A DNA stretch of 64,000 nucleotides, from NCBI GenBank assembly GCA_946965045.2, contig OX337228.1, positions 3,782,001-3,846,000 on the forward strand, in the 5' to 3' direction. The notes beneath the pieces were generated by a model that was not told the DNA's origin, did no database searches, and saw only the letters and a list, made by a program, of their open reading frames with translations. The translations under genes and the position numbers were made by a program. This document shows, piece by piece, positions 19,808 through 32,167 of the stretch. The number at the start of each line of letters is the position of its first letter. The stretch's first letter is position 1. The stretch is from Epithemia pelagica (Eukaryota; Bacillariophyta; Bacillariophyceae; Surirellales; Surirellaceae).

Positions 19808-21505
19808 ATGAAGCAATCCCCTTCTATGGTCGTTGGGAGTGCCACGCGCCATGATTTGCGCTTATGGGCCGCTGTTGTGGTCATCGGCCTGGTGGGAGGA
19901 TTCACTCCTGCCATGGCGGCAACCCTCGAGTATCAAGTTGGAGTTCAACCCTCCACACCGGTCCGATTGACCAAAGGCAATCTAAAAATGGCCATTCAAG
20001 ACGATCCTGTCAATCCAGTTTGGTTCCTCAAATTCTTTGCTCCCTGGTGTGGACATTGCAAAAGATTGGCACCGGTACGACAACCATAACCAAAATCACT
20101 TCTGTCTGCTGACTTTCTTCCTTTCTCTCACACTTGTGTGTTTGTGTATGTGTTTCTCTAGGTATTGGAGCAAGCGGCTGCCGAGCTGCAGGGGAAAATG
20201 GCGATTGGAACCATTGATTGTACATCCGAACGGAAATTGTGCGATGAATACAACGTACGAGGATATCCCACTTTGAAATACAGTCTCCATGGAACGGCGG
20301 ATACGAATGGCAAATCCGACATGCCTGCCTTGTACGAGTACAAGGGGGGTCGTAAGGTGCCCGATATTGTTCAGTTGGGACGGCAATTGACGCGACCAGC
20401 CCTTCAAATGGTCTCGAATATGGAACAAGCCCTTGATTTGGAAAAAGGAGAAGAGGATTGGAATCACCATGATCGTGTTGTGTTCATGGTCCATCATCCA
20501 ACGTTAGTCCAATATAAAGACCAATTGTCGGGAACTCAACAAAAGGAAGATGACTCAAAATCGACTTCCCCTCAAGCAATTGTGGGCCAGGTGACACCAT
20601 TGACAAATATCTTTGGACAAGTGGCACGCAAATATCGGGCCACGACTGAGTTTCAAGTGTTGGTTCAAGGCAAACCCTCGGAACAAGACGACAGTGAAAA
20701 AGCCACAATTGAGTCGGCGACCGAAACGGATTTGTCAACGATACGATACCTCTCCTCCTTCGTCGGATCGACGGCCTTTGTCTGTCGCTTGGAGCGCCAT
20801 GTTCCGGTTCAGTGCTTGTCTGTGTTGCCCGACCCAGAAGCTGAAGATCCCAGTCACGATCCCACTGTCGACTTTGCGTATCTCGAACGCTTTGTGGCCT
20901 CAAATCGTCATCCCACGGTAACTCAATTAGGACCCCACAATTTTCAGGCTCTCAAACAAGGAGGACGACCACTGGTCATTGGCGTCGTTCAAGTATCCGA
21001 TGTATCGCAAGTTGTCGCCATGAAACAAGTCTTGGTCGACGTGGCCACTTCTCCAACCCACAGTCATTTGAAAGAGGCTTATTTCTTTTGTTGGATGGAT
21101 GGTATCCGATACAGTCGATTTTTAGAACAATTTGGAATTGGTTCCAATGACAATGATCCAACGTCGACATTGCCCCAACTGTTGGTCTTGGACAGTGACA
21201 AGGGTGTTTATTGGCACGACAAGAATCAAACCTACCATGTCATAAACGATGCTGCCAAGTTTGTGCAACATGTCCACGATGGTACCTTGGAATCGCGTCC
21301 GACAGAGACATCTAAAAAGAACGGCAATGTCTTGACCCAGCTTTATTGGATGGTCATTGAAAATCAACCATGGTCCATTGTTTGGCTTGCAGTTTTGGTC
21401 ATTCTAATAGCCCTTATCATTACCACGATTATTTCAGAACCAGAACCATCCCCACCCCAACGACAACCGACTGCACCACCACCCGAGACCAAAAAGGCCC
21501 AGTAA
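19808..21505 (+). CDS. Membrane-anchored protein disulfide isomerase (TMX3-like)
   Basis: Exon 1 (19808-20074) joins exon 2 (20162-21505) through an 87-nt phase-0 intron (GTACGA...CTCTAG), giving 536 residues. A signal peptide or anchor covers about residues 17-38 (LRLWAAVVVIGLVGG). The thioredoxin domain has the active site C81-G-H-C84 in FFAPWCGHCKRLAPV and the cis-Pro motif VRGYPTLKY in exon 2. The middle is poorly conserved, as in PDI b/b' domains. A single transmembrane helix (SIVWLAVLVILIALIITTII) lies near the C-terminus, followed by a short Pro-rich cytosolic tail, with no KDEL. The expected role is oxidation or isomerisation of disulfides in the ER lumen. The start is placed after the tRNA transcription unit; the frame is open upstream through the tRNA, which cannot be coding. 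Confidence 0.87.
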
Positions 21506-21909
21506 AAACCACTTCACGGCAACGCTTCGAACGGTCAAGACCATGGTGTCAGTTTACATTACACATAAACTGTTCGACGTACATGACTAATCGTGTCTGA
21601 ATGGAAATTTCATAGCAAGTGTTCGATAAAGGAAAGAATACAATTGATATGGTCCTTGTTCAGTTATAAACGACTTTATTTGATGACTATTCGATAAAGT
21701 AAAAATGATTGTTTCTTAATGAATGAGAACATGTGAAGTGAGATGAGAATCGAGAGATTTTTTTGTCGAAAGATCTGGGTACACAAACATCAATGTTTGG
21801 TCGACTGCTGCTGAACGCTTTGGTAAATGAGCTTGTAACAAAAGTAAAGAGGAATGCCGTTCACTTGTTTCCGGTTCCACTCTGAAATTACTACTAGAAC
21901 GCCTGTTGT
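21506..21909. other. Convergent intergenic region
   Basis: A 404-nt spacer between the 3' ends of the PDI and UGP-PGM genes, AT-richer than its neighbours. No gene is seen. Confidence 0.6.
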
Positions 21910-24900
21910 TTAGGTGATGACAGTTGGTTCTTCAGTGCCCAAGAATCCCTTAATGTCACAAAGGTCCAAGGCAACGCGAATCAAATCGGCCAAGGCATCG
22001 GCGGCGTTGGCGTCAATCTTTTCGGGTTCGTATTGCTCCACGTACATACGAACAGTTGCACCGGATCCAGCGGTTCCACTCAAACGGAAGATGATACGAG
22101 ATCCATCCTCCATGAGGAATCGCAAACCTTGCTTCTTGGCAACAGAACCGTCGACGGGGTCGACGTAGGTAAAGTCGTCGGCCTTGGCGATAGTGTACTT
22201 GCCAACCGTACGTCCCGTGTTGGTTTCAACATCGGCGCGCATCTTGTCCATCATGGCATTGCATTTGGGCTTGTCCATACCTTCGAAGTCCCATCGGGCG
22301 TAGTAGTTGCGGCCGTACTTCTTCCAGTGTGCCGTCACAATGTCCTCAAGGGTGGTCAAGGGCTTGCTGGCGTCTGGGTTAGCCACTGCCAAGATTTGCA
22401 ACCATGCCAAAACTGCCCACAAACCATCCTTTTCGCGAACGTGGTCAGATCCAGTTCCAAACGACTCTTCACCACACAAAAAGGGAGTGTAGTTGGTTCC
22501 ACCAAACAATTCCTTGGAATCCATCAAGTTGCCAAAGTATTTCCAGCCAGTGGGAGTTTCAAACAAACTGTAGTTCAAGTCCTTGGCGACACGGTCGACA
22601 GCTCCGGATGTGGGCATGGATCGGGCCACACCCTTCAAACCACCTTGGGCACGGATGAATGGAATGGCATCGGCTTGGGCAGCAATGACTGCCAAAGAGT
22701 CGGAGGGACTCACAAAGAATTGTTTTCCCAAAATCATGTTACGGTCACCATCTCCGTCGGCCGCAGCACCAAAATCGGGAATAACGGTGCCTTCGGGCAC
22801 TTCGATCTTCATACCCTTGCGGTCCAATCCCATCTTGGCCACCAATTCCTTGGCGTAGGTCAAGTTGGGGTCGGCATGACCCCCGTTGAAGTCATCCTTG
22901 GGCGTGGCGTTCATGCACACAGATTCAGGTTGACCAAGTTCTTCGCAAATAACCTTCTTGGCGTAGGGTCCATTGACACCATACATGGTATCGTAGACCA
23001 TCGTGAAATCGGGGCGGTCCAACAAGGCCTTGATTTGTCCAAAATCAAAAATGGTCTTGAGCAAGTTGACATGCGTTTCGGTCGACGAGATGACTTCGAC
23101 GGAAACGTCGGTACTGCCATCGGCCGCAGGTACAGTGGTCAAACCAGGCTTGCTGACATCAATGGTAGGGAAGTCAGCGCATGTCATGTAGGACTTGATG
23201 GTGGTGGTACCCGCATAAATGGCATCAGTGAGCGAGGCCGTCGCCGGCTGTCCATGTTCACAGTTGTACTTGATACCAAAGTCTTCCTCTGGGCCACCAG
23301 GGTTGTGACTGGCAGTCAAAATGAAGGCACCAAAGGCCTTTTGCCAGCGAGGACCACGTTCACGAATGACAGCCGACACGGCAGGAGTCGACAAGAGACC
23401 ATCTTGTCCAATCCAGAAGCGCTTGACGCCGTTGGCAACACCCATCTTCACAATGGTCTGAATGGCTTCAGGGTTGAAGTAACGACCATCTCCACCAATC
23501 AACAAAGTTCCCGTCGACACGTCAGTACCCGAGGCCTTGACTGCATCAAAGGTCGCTTGAACAAAGTTGTTGAGATAGTTGGGTTGCATGAATTCCTTCA
23601 CCTTCTTACGCAATCCCGAGGTACCTGGTTTTTGTCCTTCAAACACAGTCGTTTCGACCTTGGTGGGCTGCAAGGGACCCAAGCCGACGGCATCGGTCAA
23701 ATCCAATTCACCAGTGACAACACCAGCGGGAACAAACTTGGCCTCGTCGCTCGAGTTGGTGATCTTGACCTCACCGACAAACTTGGTCTTTTGCGACATT
23801 CGGACCTTTCCCTTGACGGTCAATTTGGTACATCCGACCAACGAGGGGATACCACCAGTCGTGGCGGCCTCCAAGGCGTCGACCAACTTGTACAATTTCG
23901 AGTCCATGCTCATAATGGGAGCGGCACCATTGCACAATGGGTTAAGGACGGGTTTGTTGTCTTCCAAAATGTAGGCGTCGGAACGCAAGAGCAACAAATC
24001 GTTGCACTTCTTGACCGGCGCAAAGCGCGTACGGGGCACGACAATGGCGGTGGCACCTTCAAAGCATTCAATGGCAGCACCCATGGCAGTTTCCAATTGA
24101 ATCACCTTTTGGGAGGAGTCGTCTTTGGGGTCGACCGTCTTTTTGTTCTTGATCATGGGGAGGGGAATGAAACCACCATTCTTGTCAATGACTTGCTTCA
24201 ATTTGTCGAGACGAATCCACAAGTTGTTGGTGTTGAAGAAGCGATGCTTGGTAATATCTTGAAAGGCATCTTCGTCCTCGTCGGCGCACATGGCGGATTC
24301 TCGCAAGATGAGCTGTTGGTCGGAATTTCGAATGGCCAAATGACCACCCTTCTTGTCATTGGCGGTACGTTCGCAGCATTCCATCAAGAAGGATGCATCC
24401 TTTTGGGCAAAGTAAGTCAAGATATCCAAATCGAGGGTGGCACCCAAGTTGTCCGAGTTGGAGACAAACATGTACTTGTATCCTTCGGCCAACAACTTGT
24501 CCAAGCAACCAGAAGCGACCAAGGCAGCGTACAAATCACCGTGACCGGGAGGACACCATTCATTGTCGGGGTTGCTTTCGCAGACAGCGGGCTATCAAAC
24601 ACGAGAAAAAGAACCGCAGTACTGTAAGAACACGAGTCCTTCACAACAGTCTCCCCTGCATGCTGTATACGTACTTCCAAAGTGGTGGCATCAATTTTGG
24701 GCACCTTGTTTTGCAACATTTCCAATCCTTCTTCGTAGGCCAAGGCGGGGTAGTTGGCCTGCAAAAAGTCCAAGGTATCCTTGGAAGTGGAGAAACTGTT
24801 CATGAGCATGAATTTGACCTTGAATCCATGTTCCTTGCGCATGTGCAAGACTTGTTGGGCGGTCAAATCCAAAAAGGTATCATCACCCTTCACCTTAAGC

Positions 24901-25178
24901 AAGGACTTGGCCTTGTCGAGACCCATACCAGTTCCCAAACCGCCATTTAATTTGAGCATGACGGTTTGTTTCAACAAGGCCGTGTCTGCGGTAATTTGGA
25001 ATTCGGCCGACTTGTCCAAATCGGGGACGGGAGCAATGGTGCTTTCGGGGATCATACCAGTAGCACCCGAGGCCAAGGCAGTAAAGGTGGATTCAAAGGC
25101 GGAGATGGCCGAAGTGGCAATGCCTTCGGCCTCCATTTTCGTCTGCATATCGAAAAAGAATTCGACAAACATCGACAT
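21910..25178 (-). CDS. UGP/PGM: Bifunctional UDP-glucose pyrophosphorylase / phosphoglucomutase fusion
   Basis: Exon 1 (25178-24675) and exon 2 (24591-21910) are joined by an 83-nt phase-0 intron (GTACGT...ATAG), giving 1,061 residues. The junction restores DATTLE/PAVCESNPDNEWCPPGHGDLYAAL. The N-terminal half is a UGPase with the nucleotide-binding LNGGLGTGMG at 77-86. The C-terminal half is a phosphoglucomutase with GTSGLR at about 491-496, the catalytic phosphoserine Ser596 in TASHNPGG, the Mg2+ loop DGDGDR at 780-785 and the sugar-binding GEESFG. One polypeptide can thus convert Glc-6-P to Glc-1-P to UDP-Glc, feeding chrysolaminarin and cell-wall polysaccharide synthesis. Such fusions are known in stramenopiles. 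Upstream, a possible 45-nt 5' UTR intron (25279-25235) and an in-frame 12-codon uORF (ATG at 25226, TGA before the main ATG) are seen. Confidence 0.94.
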
Positions 25179-26157
25179 GAGATGAAATCACCAAGACGAC
25201 GGCAACGAATCTAACAGAAATGCCATGGTCGAATCTGCAATGTCCATTCATAACAACAACAAATTCATGACAAACTTACACGACAAGGTTCAAACGACGT
25301 CATGATTGCAGTGGGTTTGGATGTTTCCACAAAAAATGACCACAAGTGGACAGACAAGTGCGCGATGGATGGCGATGGTTCACGTCGACGATCGACAAGT
25401 CACAAAGGCGGCGACGACAGGTCTGCACCAAAAAGACTGAGGACACCACAAGACTTTTTGGAGTGTTGTCGTCGCGAGTTGGATCTGTTCCGGGATAACG
25501 GACACACAAGCGCAAGATCGCAATAGTGGGAATGGCAGCGATGCAACGGGGGACACCACGTCGCTTCGCAAATGCAATCGTAAGTGCAGTCACTTTCACT
25601 GCGTTGGTTCCGATCGAGCCTGTACAATACCAAGAAAAGATCGCACACGTAAGTGAGGAACCCACATCCTCTTTTGAAGGAATTTGAGAGGGAAAAAGAT
25701 TCGTCCGTGTCCGACCAACAGATTCTCTACCGGCCGGCGCGGAAAGATAGTAGAGAGACCCACAAGCGACTAATATTGAATCTGAGTACGGGAATGATCT
25801 ACCCAACACCCAACACACTAAGCAACAAGGAACAAGGAAAGTTCCCCCTCTAGGAATACCTAGGAGTACCTACTACTCCTAGGAGAACAAAAGAGCACTC
25901 CGGTAACCGGCAACGATGAAGACAGTACAATGTCAATGCTCTCACTGGGATGGATCTCTATGCTGCTCGAATGTTGATATCGAAAGCGTAACTCAAATCC
26001 TCAACTAGGTAGTAATTATTATCTTATATTCCAACAAAACGAATTTCCAAAGACAAACAAAACAAATCATGAAAAGTTGAAATTGTACAAAATCCTCGCG
26101 TCCGGACCACAATGAATACGTTTTGCAACACTGTTTATTCCTGCAGCGTGCGTACTG
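25179..26157. other. Intergenic region with possible small ORF and CCTAGGAGTA motifs
   Basis: The 979-nt spacer between the UGP-PGM start and the ankyrin gene 3' end. A plus-strand ATG at 25532 opens a 51-codon frame to 25687 (starting MAAMQRGTPRRFANAI) that contains two GTAAGT sequences; it could be a small or spliced gene but has no recognisable family. At 25851-25885 a cluster of CTAGGAATACCTAGGAGTACC motifs occurs. Confidence 0.4.
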
Positions 26158-28191
26158 CTATGGCTGTAGTTGTTTCGCGACTTGCTGCAACAATTGAATG
26201 GACACGTCAATGGGTGCCTGTTGTGTGGACTCCACCTGGTCACCCACACCACCGTCACCCACACCACCCCGTGCCAACACTAACAAATCCAAGGGTGTTT
26301 GACCCCATTGGTTGGCTTTGAAGACGGAGGAAGAATAACAGAGGACCAAATAGCGAATAATGCGTGTCCAGGCCTTGTGTTCCTCCGTGACTTGCTCCAC
26401 CACAACGGCAAGATTGGCCAAGGATTTACACGCCAAATGTAACGGAAGCATTCCACAGTGCTTAGTGGCTGGTTTACGAACTGCCTCGGGGAAGGCTTCG
26501 ACCAAGTATTTGACCACATCCACCAATGCCTCCTCGTCGACAAGGGGCATGGTGGCTTTCTGGTCCAGATACAAATGGAGGGGCAACGATCCCGAATCGA
26601 TTGGTTCTTGGACCGACTGAGGCCAGGCCTCGACCAAACATTGGACGACCTTTTTGTTGGCACCCCAGATGCAGGCATGATGGAGGGCGAGGAAACCGCC
26701 ATAGGAACTCCGCAAGTGGACAGCCTTGTTACAGCTATGGACGAGTTCTTGAATATAGCAAGCCGGCGATTGGTCGGCACAAGCTTGGTGCAATCGTGTC
26801 GCGTACTGTTTCACTCGATTGGGCCATTGTCGAGCAAACACACCACGCGGTTTTCGAAACGGTCCAACTACGGCGCGTCGACTTTTGTGGGTTCCTTGGA
26901 CAACAGCACGTGTTGTTGATAGGTCGACATTTCGCGTGGAGGATTGCACCGAGGACGTGGTCGACGATGTGACTGTGGTGGTGGTGGATTCTTGTGCCAT
27001 ACTTGAATTGGATACACCACGTTGGAGAGTGGAGGGGGACAAGGGCGAAGGAAAGGACAGTCCTGCTGCTGGCTTTGGTTTCTTTCTCCGTGTGGTGGTG
27101 GTGGTGCCATTCAGTTCTTGAGAGGCATTCTGAGGAGGAGGCAGCGGAGAAGGCTGAACTGGAGACAATGGCAAAAAGGAGGATGATACCGGTGCTCGTC
27201 GTTCCTGGGCAAGAGGAAACAGGTCGGGGTCTCGGTGGATATGAGGAAACAGGGCACGTTCGCGTTGAAGAAACTGGTCACGTTCTCGTTGGTCGTACTC
27301 CTGGTCATGGTGATTGTCATTCCGGTCTTGTGGATCCTCCGTTTCAGCATCACGGTCGTCGTTCATGGGATAAATATGATCCCACTGAACAGTTCTTTGA
27401 TCTAGCTCGTCCTCCGTAGTCTCTTCCGGTTGCAATCTTGGTGGTGAGTCGTCTTCGTGTTCTTCTTCTTCTTCTTCTTCTTCTTCTTGTCGAGGACGTG
27501 GCTCTTGTGGTACTCCAGAGACGACTGGATCGTCTTGTAGACTTTCATCATCTGCCGCCGGATTGTCTCCTTGTTCTTCTTCCTTTGTCTCTTCGTCGTC
27601 CTCCTCCTCGTCTTGGTCTGATCGAAGAAATGAGTGAACCCGATACTCTTCCAAATTGGGACGGGGTGGCCGTTGATGAGGTGGAAGAGTGGATTCCAAC
27701 CATTTCACCACGTGCCAGGTTTGAGGCAAGGGGTGGTCCGCATGATCGATCAAGCACAAAAAGGCATACTGAAGGGGTGTCCATTTTCGGTGCAAACAGG
27801 GAGCCGTCAAAAGTTGCGGCTCCCAATCAATCATGGCCTGAACGGCTTCCAAGGAGGCACCGTATTGACACAGAAGATGAATTGGCAAGCGAGCTCCCAA
27901 GGCTAGCACTCCATCGTTGGTCCATTCAAAGAGTGTTTCCGGACTGTGCGCAATCAACAAGTTTACGAGTTGGACACTGGGTTGACGCCGACAGACTCGA
28001 TGGAGAGGGAGCCATCCATCGCTGCCACGAATTTCCGTAATGGCATCTGTTTCTCGTCCCAAATCATCAGTACCATCGTGTTGCAACAAGGCTTGAATGG
28101 TTTCCAAGGGTGGCAAGGGTCGTTGTTGACAAGCCACATGCAATTGGGCAATCCGTTCGTTGCGACGACTGTGACGTGTGGGACGAAACAT
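26158..28191 (-). CDS. Ankyrin-repeat protein with acidic low-complexity linker
   Basis: This is a 677-residue single-exon protein. Ankyrin-like helix pairs occur in two blocks. The first spans about residues 15-165 (GWLPLHRVCRRQPSVQLVNLLIAHSPETL, LPIHLLCQYGASLEAVQAMI). The second spans about 445-660 (RLHQACADQSP, GFLALHHACIWGANKKVVQCLVEAWP, GMLPLHLACKS, WGQTPLDLLVLA). Between them is a disordered stretch rich in Glu/Asp, Gln and Pro, including a Glu run encoded by a CTT/CTC microsatellite near 27455-27490. Ankyrin proteins of this kind are numerous in diatoms; the binding partner is unknown. There is no enzyme domain, signal peptide or membrane helix. It diverges from the Kelch-BTB gene across a 674-nt region. 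Confidence 0.82.
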   Translation of the reverse strand: MFRPTRHSRRNERIAQLHVACQQRPLPPLETIQALLQHDGTDDLGRETDAITEIRGSDGWLPLHRVCRRQPSVQLVNLLIAHSPETLFEWTNDGVLALGARLPIHLLCQYGASLEAVQAMIDWEPQLLTAPCLHRKWTPLQYAFLCLIDHADHPLPQTWHVVKWLESTLPPHQRPPRPNLEEYRVHSFLRSDQDEEEDDEETKEEEQGDNPAADDESLQDDPVVSGVPQEPRPRQEEEEEEEEEHEDDSPPRLQPEETTEDELDQRTVQWDHIYPMNDDRDAETEDPQDRNDNHHDQEYDQRERDQFLQRERALFPHIHRDPDLFPLAQERRAPVSSSFLPLSPVQPSPLPPPQNASQELNGTTTTTRRKKPKPAAGLSFPSPLSPSTLQRGVSNSSMAQESTTTTVTSSTTSSVQSSTRNVDLSTTRAVVQGTHKSRRAVVGPFRKPRGVFARQWPNRVKQYATRLHQACADQSPACYIQELVHSCNKAVHLRSSYGGFLALHHACIWGANKKVVQCLVEAWPQSVQEPIDSGSLPLHLYLDQKATMPLVDEEALVDVVKYLVEAFPEAVRKPATKHCGMLPLHLACKSLANLAVVVEQVTEEHKAWTRIIRYLVLCYSSSVFKANQWGQTPLDLLVLARGGVGDGGVGDQVESTQQAPIDVSIQLLQQVAKQLQP

Positions 28192-28865
28192 GATCCAGCG
28201 GATGCACTTGTGGGGTAGTGGTTACGAGTCGAGCGTCGAGGAGTGTCTCTCCCGCACAAAAGTCTCTCTGGGGGAACCCGTGAATAGAACAATTCGCCTA
28301 CTTGGCCTTGATGTGTTGTGGATGAATCTCACAAAGCCAAACTGTGGACAGGTTCACCAGAAGGTAGACCACACGAGAGGAGAAGAGAGGGTTGGGTCCT
28401 ACAACAAACAGCAACGGATGACAACAAGTATTACAACAGAAGCAACAACAACAAGACGACGACGCCTCACACATCCAAAATCCAAACCGCGAAAGGAAGA
28501 CGCCAAAGATTGCAAAGCCATGCCAGCGAAATCGGAAGTGCACATAGTGCGTGTGCAGGTTTGTTTGTACTGTTCGGTGCAGTGTGTTTGGTGATGTTCT
28601 GTTCTATGTGGAAGGTTACGATTTACGAGTACACGGATATCCAATTGGGCGGAAGGGCGCAGGGCGCCCATATGGTAGGACTTCGATAAGACATACGACT
28701 GTACGATAAATTGTTAGTATATTAGTCTGAAAGACATCTTGAAAATTCTTGGATTTTTCGTGCTCCCTTCTCCGACGACACCAACGATGGACGACACATC
28801 GTGTCGAGTGTCGAGTGTCGAGGACGTACAACCACCCCGATTCTATTTCGCTCGTCTAGAGAGTA
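28192..28865. promoter_or_regulatory. Divergent region between ankyrin and Kelch-BTB genes
   Basis: A 674-nt spacer between divergent ATGs. It includes a short GTGTCGA tandem repeat near 28800-28820. No coding frame is supported. Confidence 0.45.
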
Positions 28866-31711
28866 ATGAATTCGAACGACACTTTTCGATTCGCGGCCGA
28901 TGATGCGACGGTTGGCCATGTATTCTCACACTCACAACAACAACAGCAACAAGGAGAATCAGATGGTCGCCGCATTCCTGACAACCACCACCAGCATCAA
29001 GACAGTGTCATTCACAGTCACCAGCCAGCAGTCGAAGAATCGGAAGGAGGAGGAAATGTATGGAATCGTATCCGTGCCGAAAGCAATGGTAGCAGCAGCA
29101 CGACACGCCGTTCCTATTGGCCCGTTCTCCCACAACACGACGAAGGAATCACCGTACGGGGATCCTCCACCAACGAATGGTTCTTGTCCTCTCGAGGAGA
29201 AGATCCTCCTAGTGCCATATCGTATCAGTCCCCTGTATCCATGATGATGCAACCCTCGGACGATCTGCCTCCCTCGTTGGCCGATTCGACGACGTTTTGT
29301 CCCACGTATGTGTGGACCCGCATTTCAACACCCTCGGCTCATCCTCATCCGTCCAACAGCAGCAACAACAACAACACGATGGCTCATCCACCACCAAGAG
29401 CTAGATCGGGTGCTGCTAGGTACGACGATGGATGCACTCGTCGGTTTTTGTGGTGCCCTGGTGATTGGTTCGAGTGCTCATACAGTTTGATTGTTGTTTC
29501 TTTCTTTTTTATTAATGTTCTGCTACAATTTCTGGTTGCCATTGCACCCCGAAACACAACAGTGTTGTGGTGGGCGATTGTTTGTACGTGTTGGGTGGCT
29601 ATGGAGGTGGTACGGGTCGATTGGAAGATTTTTGGTGCTTTGACTTTGGTCGACAAACCTGGCATCCGGTCGAGGTTCGTTCCTCGGTGCAACCGGGCTG
29701 TCGGGAAAACAATGGCGTGGTCATGGCCGATCCAGTCACTCAATCCATTTTCTTGTTTGGAGGATACAATGGCCAATCTTGGTTGAACGATTTATGGAAA
29801 TTTGATATTCGCACCCAATGCTGGACCTGTTTGCAAGAATCGACGACGACGACAACAACAACAAGTCCCAACAATCCTCTGTCTCAACAAGAGAATCTCC
29901 GCGTCGATCCGAATCACAGCATTAGCAATCACAAGAGTCTTCAGGGACGACAACGACGTGGTAGTATTCCAAGTCGTCGATTTGGTAATGTCTCTGTCGT
30001 ACACCAAGGTCGTTTCATTGTGTGGGGTGGCTTTGATGGATCTCGCTGGCTCAATGACATGTACGTCTATACCTTTGAAACCAACACGTGGACAGAAATT
30101 CTACCGCCATCAGCATCATCCGCGGATTCGTCGTCAACGGCCGTGTGGCCGTCAGTCCGATCGTGTCCAGCCTGGGCCAAGGACGATCGTTATGTGTACA
30201 TTCAGGGAGGATACGACGGAATGGAACGCAAATCCGACTTTTTTGCCCTCAATCTCACCACCTACCAATGGAAGGAAATGCCCTGTTGGGGAACTCCACC
30301 CTCTCCCCGCTACTTTCATTCCTGTGGCATTGACGGTCACCAACTCTACTTGTACGGTGGATATTCTGGTTCCGAACGATTGGCCGATCTCCATGTGTAT
30401 GATTTGCAAACCCAACATTGGTCTCGGATTGATGCGCGCGGAGGCGACGAGATTCCCAGTGGCCGCTCGTCCTTGGTGTTGCAAGTTTACAAATCTCATC
30501 TTTATGTGTTTGGCGGATACAATGGAATGACCGTCTTGAATGATTTTTACAAATTTCGACTCAAACCCCTGGCCTTGCCTCCGACCTCACTCGTCCAGGA
30601 TTTGGCACAATTGTTACATACTCCCGAGTTGGCCGATGTGGCCTTTTTGGTAGAAGACCAAGTCGTCTATGCCCACAAGGCTATCTTGGCCATTCGATCC
30701 GATTATTTTCGTGTCCTGCTCTGTGGACCCATGCGTGAAGCCACAGCGGCGGCGTCCATAGCAACAGCAACGACGACGGCAAGTGTAAATGCCGCAGAGG
30801 ATGATGACCAAAAACCAGCAGGCTCTACCGGCGATTCGATATCCTCCGAGTCATCGCCACGACAACGACGTCGACAAATAGGAGAGGAAATTGTTCTTTC
30901 GGGTGTTTCCTATCCGACCTTTTTGAGAGTATTGGAGTTTTTGTATACCGATACGGTGAATCTCGGCACAAATGGTGGTGGCGACAACAACGACAATGAC
31001 CAGGAACACACCCATGGCTTTTTGCTAGACGCGGCCATTCAGTTGTTGATTGCCAGTGAATTGTTTTTGCTGGATCGTCTCAAGGCCTTGTGCGAAAACT
31101 TGATTCAACAAGAAATTCAGGTGGACAATGTCATGGAAATTTTGGTCGCCGCCCATCGTCACAATGCAGTGGCACTCAAGGAATTGGCCTTGGACTTTAT
31201 TTTGCAACATTTGAATCTATCTACCGTCATGGATGGTTTGGCCCTGTTAAAATCCGAACCCGATCTGTTGGTGGAGATTATCAAACGAAACTCATCGTCG
31301 TCCGGGCACATAAGGACGCAGTCATCTCCGCCTCGTCATCATCATCATCATCATCACGCCAGTAGTAGTGGGAGCAGCAGTACGACGGGAACCTTTGTGG
31401 AACATACCGCAGGAGCAGCAGCAGCAGCAGCACCGCATCCTCTGTTGCATCGAAGTCCTTCCATTTCCATGGAACAACAACCTCCACCCGCACATGCGGC
31501 AGCCGCTGGTGTCGATCGGATTCCCCCCGATGAGAGTAGTAGTAGTGCCTCGGAGAATCGTTATGTCGTGTATTGGAATGGTCGTACTGCGGCGACGGAC
31601 CGTCATCTGCATTTTCACGAATACCTCCAACATGCTCCACCATCGTCGTCGTCCCAACCAACGAGAGGAGGACGGACGGTACCAACGACACGTCGACTCG
31701 TGTCCCGATGA
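28866..31711 (+). CDS. Kelch-BTB-BACK protein, probable cullin-3 adaptor or scaffold
   Basis: Exon 1 (28866-29419) joins exon 2 (29563-31711) through a 143-nt phase-2 intron with AG|GTACGA donor and AACAG acceptor, giving 900 residues. The splice restores a canonical Kelch strand, RSGAA/SVVVGDCLYVLGGY. About six Kelch repeats follow (FLFGGYNGQSWLNDLWKFD, IVWGGFDGSRWLNDMYVY, YIQGGYDGMERKSDFFAL, YLYGGYSGSERLADLHVYD, YVFGGYNGMTVLNDFYKF), forming a propeller. A BTB domain starts near residue 540 (LADVAFLVEDQVVYAHKAIL), interrupted by a Thr/Ala/Ser insert, followed by BACK-like helices. The tail holds His, Ala and Ser runs. Kelch precedes BTB, the reverse of the animal KLHL order but the usual order in protists (LZTR1-like). 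Ubiquitin-ligase adaptor function is an inference. Confidence 0.9.
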
Positions 31712-32167
31712 TACAGCGAGGGTACAGGAGTGGCACGAAATCACCACAACAGGAAGAAGGCAACGCGGTGAATGTGCCAACCGTTATCCATCGATTGCCG
31801 TGCCTTGGTATTCCCTCTATCTGTGCTGCTCGGAATCTGCCTCTTTGTGATTCGACTGTATAGCAGTCGTCGTCTGTGGCGAGTATGGTATGGCAATACG
31901 AATCCTGACAGTTAACAGTAGTGAGACTTTCAATTCTTTATCCGAGTTATTGGCTTACAGGAAAGGACCTCTTCCAGGTAGGTTCTTCTGGTCCCGTTAT
32001 TCCTCTCTATATTCTTCTAGGAGTACCTAGATAGAACTACTACTACTAGAGAGTACGATCAACAAACACTATCGTTGGATCCCTCGCTTCATGATGTTGC
32101 GTTTCACAGTCCCATGTCGCGGTTGTGATGTTTCTTACCGTAGAGGATTCTTATTATTCTCTTATTA
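31712..32167. other. Convergent intergenic region with dispersed repeat copy
   Basis: A 456-nt spacer between the Kelch-BTB and PLAA 3' ends. It contains a CTAGGAGTACCTAG motif at about 32018 and the left copy of the inverted repeat described separately. Confidence 0.6.
32032..32107 (+). repeat. Left copy of ~80-bp dispersed inverted repeat
   Basis: The reverse complement of this segment matches 37652-37731, including an uninterrupted core of more than 30 bp (AACGCAACATCATGAAGCGA onward) and a following CTCTAGTAGTAGTAG tract. It lies 61 nt past the PLAA stop. Confidence 0.9.

Noticed and set aside
22033..24627. An 864-codon open frame on the plus strand
   Set aside because: It is antisense to the UGP-PGM fusion, which has clear motifs throughout; strong codon bias of the real gene keeps the opposite strand open.
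25302..25818. Frames on both strands between UGP-PGM and the ankyrin gene
   Set aside because: The 172-codon minus frame lacks a proper ATG and the plus frames are short; only the 51-codon ATG frame at 25532 was kept as a weak possibility.
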